A DNA stretch of 7,012 bases from an uncultured Lachnospiraceae bacterium (GTDB taxonomy: Bacteria > Bacillota > Clostridia > Lachnospirales > Lachnospiraceae): NCBI GenBank assembly GCA_947175775.1, contig CAMWNY010000126.1:1-7012 (forward strand), read 5' to 3'. Positions 6,751 through 7,012 of this stretch are shown here, one piece after another. The notes below the pieces were generated by a model, which was not told where the DNA came from, did not search any database, and saw only the letters and a program-made list of their open reading frames with translations. Position 1 is the stretch's first letter, and every line of letters begins with the position of its first letter. The translations under genes and the position numbers were made by a program.

Positions 6751-7012
6751 TCAGGCATAAAACCCCTTATACCACTGTGCAAACCTCCGAAGACCGTCCC
6801 TAAGACTTGTGTCCGGCTTAAAGCCAAAATCCCGCTGAAGTTCGCTCACATCCGCATACGTGACCTCAACATCGCCCGGCTGCATTCCCACAAACTCTTT
6901 ATGCGCCTCAAAATCGTAATCCTCTGGAAGCACCTTCGCCGCCTTTAACTCCTCCTGCAAAATCTCAACAAAATCCAAAAGATTTTCCGGCTTGTTGTTT
7001 CCGATATTATAT
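6751..7012 (-). CDS. NAD-dependent sugar epimerase, C-terminal end (UDP-glucuronate 4-epimerase-like); runs off the right edge
   Basis: Only the last 87 codons are visible. The minus strand enters at the edge with YNIGNNKPENLLDFVEILQ, the conserved C-terminal block of extended short-chain dehydrogenase/reductase sugar epimerases. It then has GMQPGDVEVTYADVSEL, DFGFKPDTSLRDGL and RRFAQWYKGFYA before TGA. This ending is characteristic of UDP-glucuronate 4-epimerase (LspL/CapI type), which converts UDP-glucuronate to UDP-galacturonate for capsule or surface polysaccharide. The catalytic Tyr-x-x-x-Lys and the NAD-binding Gly motif lie outside the window, so the exact substrate is not proven. The natural TGA end directly after the conserved C-terminus shows that TGA is a normal stop codon in this genome, which matters for feoB. 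The gene starts upstream outside the window. Confidence 0.88.
   Translation of the reverse strand, partial: YNIGNNKPENLLDFVEILQEELKAAKVLPEDYDFEAHKEFVGMQPGDVEVTYADVSELQRDFGFKPDTSLRDGLRRFAQWYKGFYA

Overview
The window looks like chromosomal DNA of an anaerobic Firmicute (Clostridia, most likely Lachnospiraceae-like). The basis is a fused FeoA-FeoB ferrous iron transporter, a ferredoxin-linked indolepyruvate oxidoreductase (an oxygen-sensitive, anaerobe-type enzyme), strong GGAGG-type ribosome binding sites, and a clostridial-style PilB ATPase. This placement is inferred from gene content and protein character, not from a marker gene. I see no rRNA, tRNA, CRISPR array, insertion sequence or phage gene.

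Layout. (1) Positions 1-1901, minus strand: feoAB, running off the left edge. The reading frame is intact on both sides of one in-frame TGA at 567-569. This stop separates the FeoA + GTPase part (444 aa) from the membrane permease part (188 codons visible). (2) Positions 1902-2159: a divergent intergenic region with a near-consensus promoter for the plus-strand operon and two stem-forming inverted repeats in its leader. (3) Positions 2160-4902, plus strand: a tight three-gene operon, iorA, iorB and a tandem-ACT-domain protein, with gaps of 20 and 11 bases. It ends in a strong hairpin terminator (4917-4956) that can also serve the converging gene. (4) Positions 4964-6655, minus strand: a PilB/GspE-type ATPase with its own promoter. 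Its N-terminus carries two textbook 24-residue MshEN (c-di-GMP binding) motifs. (5) Positions 6751-7012, minus strand: the C-terminal end of a UDP-glucuronate 4-epimerase-like sugar epimerase, cut by the right edge.

How they work together. IorA and IorB form the two-subunit enzyme that oxidatively decarboxylates aryl pyruvates (from Trp, Phe and Tyr transamination) to aryl-acetyl-CoA, with ferredoxin as electron acceptor. The ACT protein is a plausible amino-acid sensor or partner. IorA carries two iron-sulfur clusters, so its divergent pairing with a ferrous iron transporter is suggestive, but no shared operator could be shown. The pilus ATPase and the sugar epimerase are surface-related but not obviously linked to the rest.

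The two most notable points are the in-frame stop in feoB, with a possible translational restart just after it, and the c-di-GMP-type N-terminus of the orphan PilB. I did not find a convincing wholly new system.
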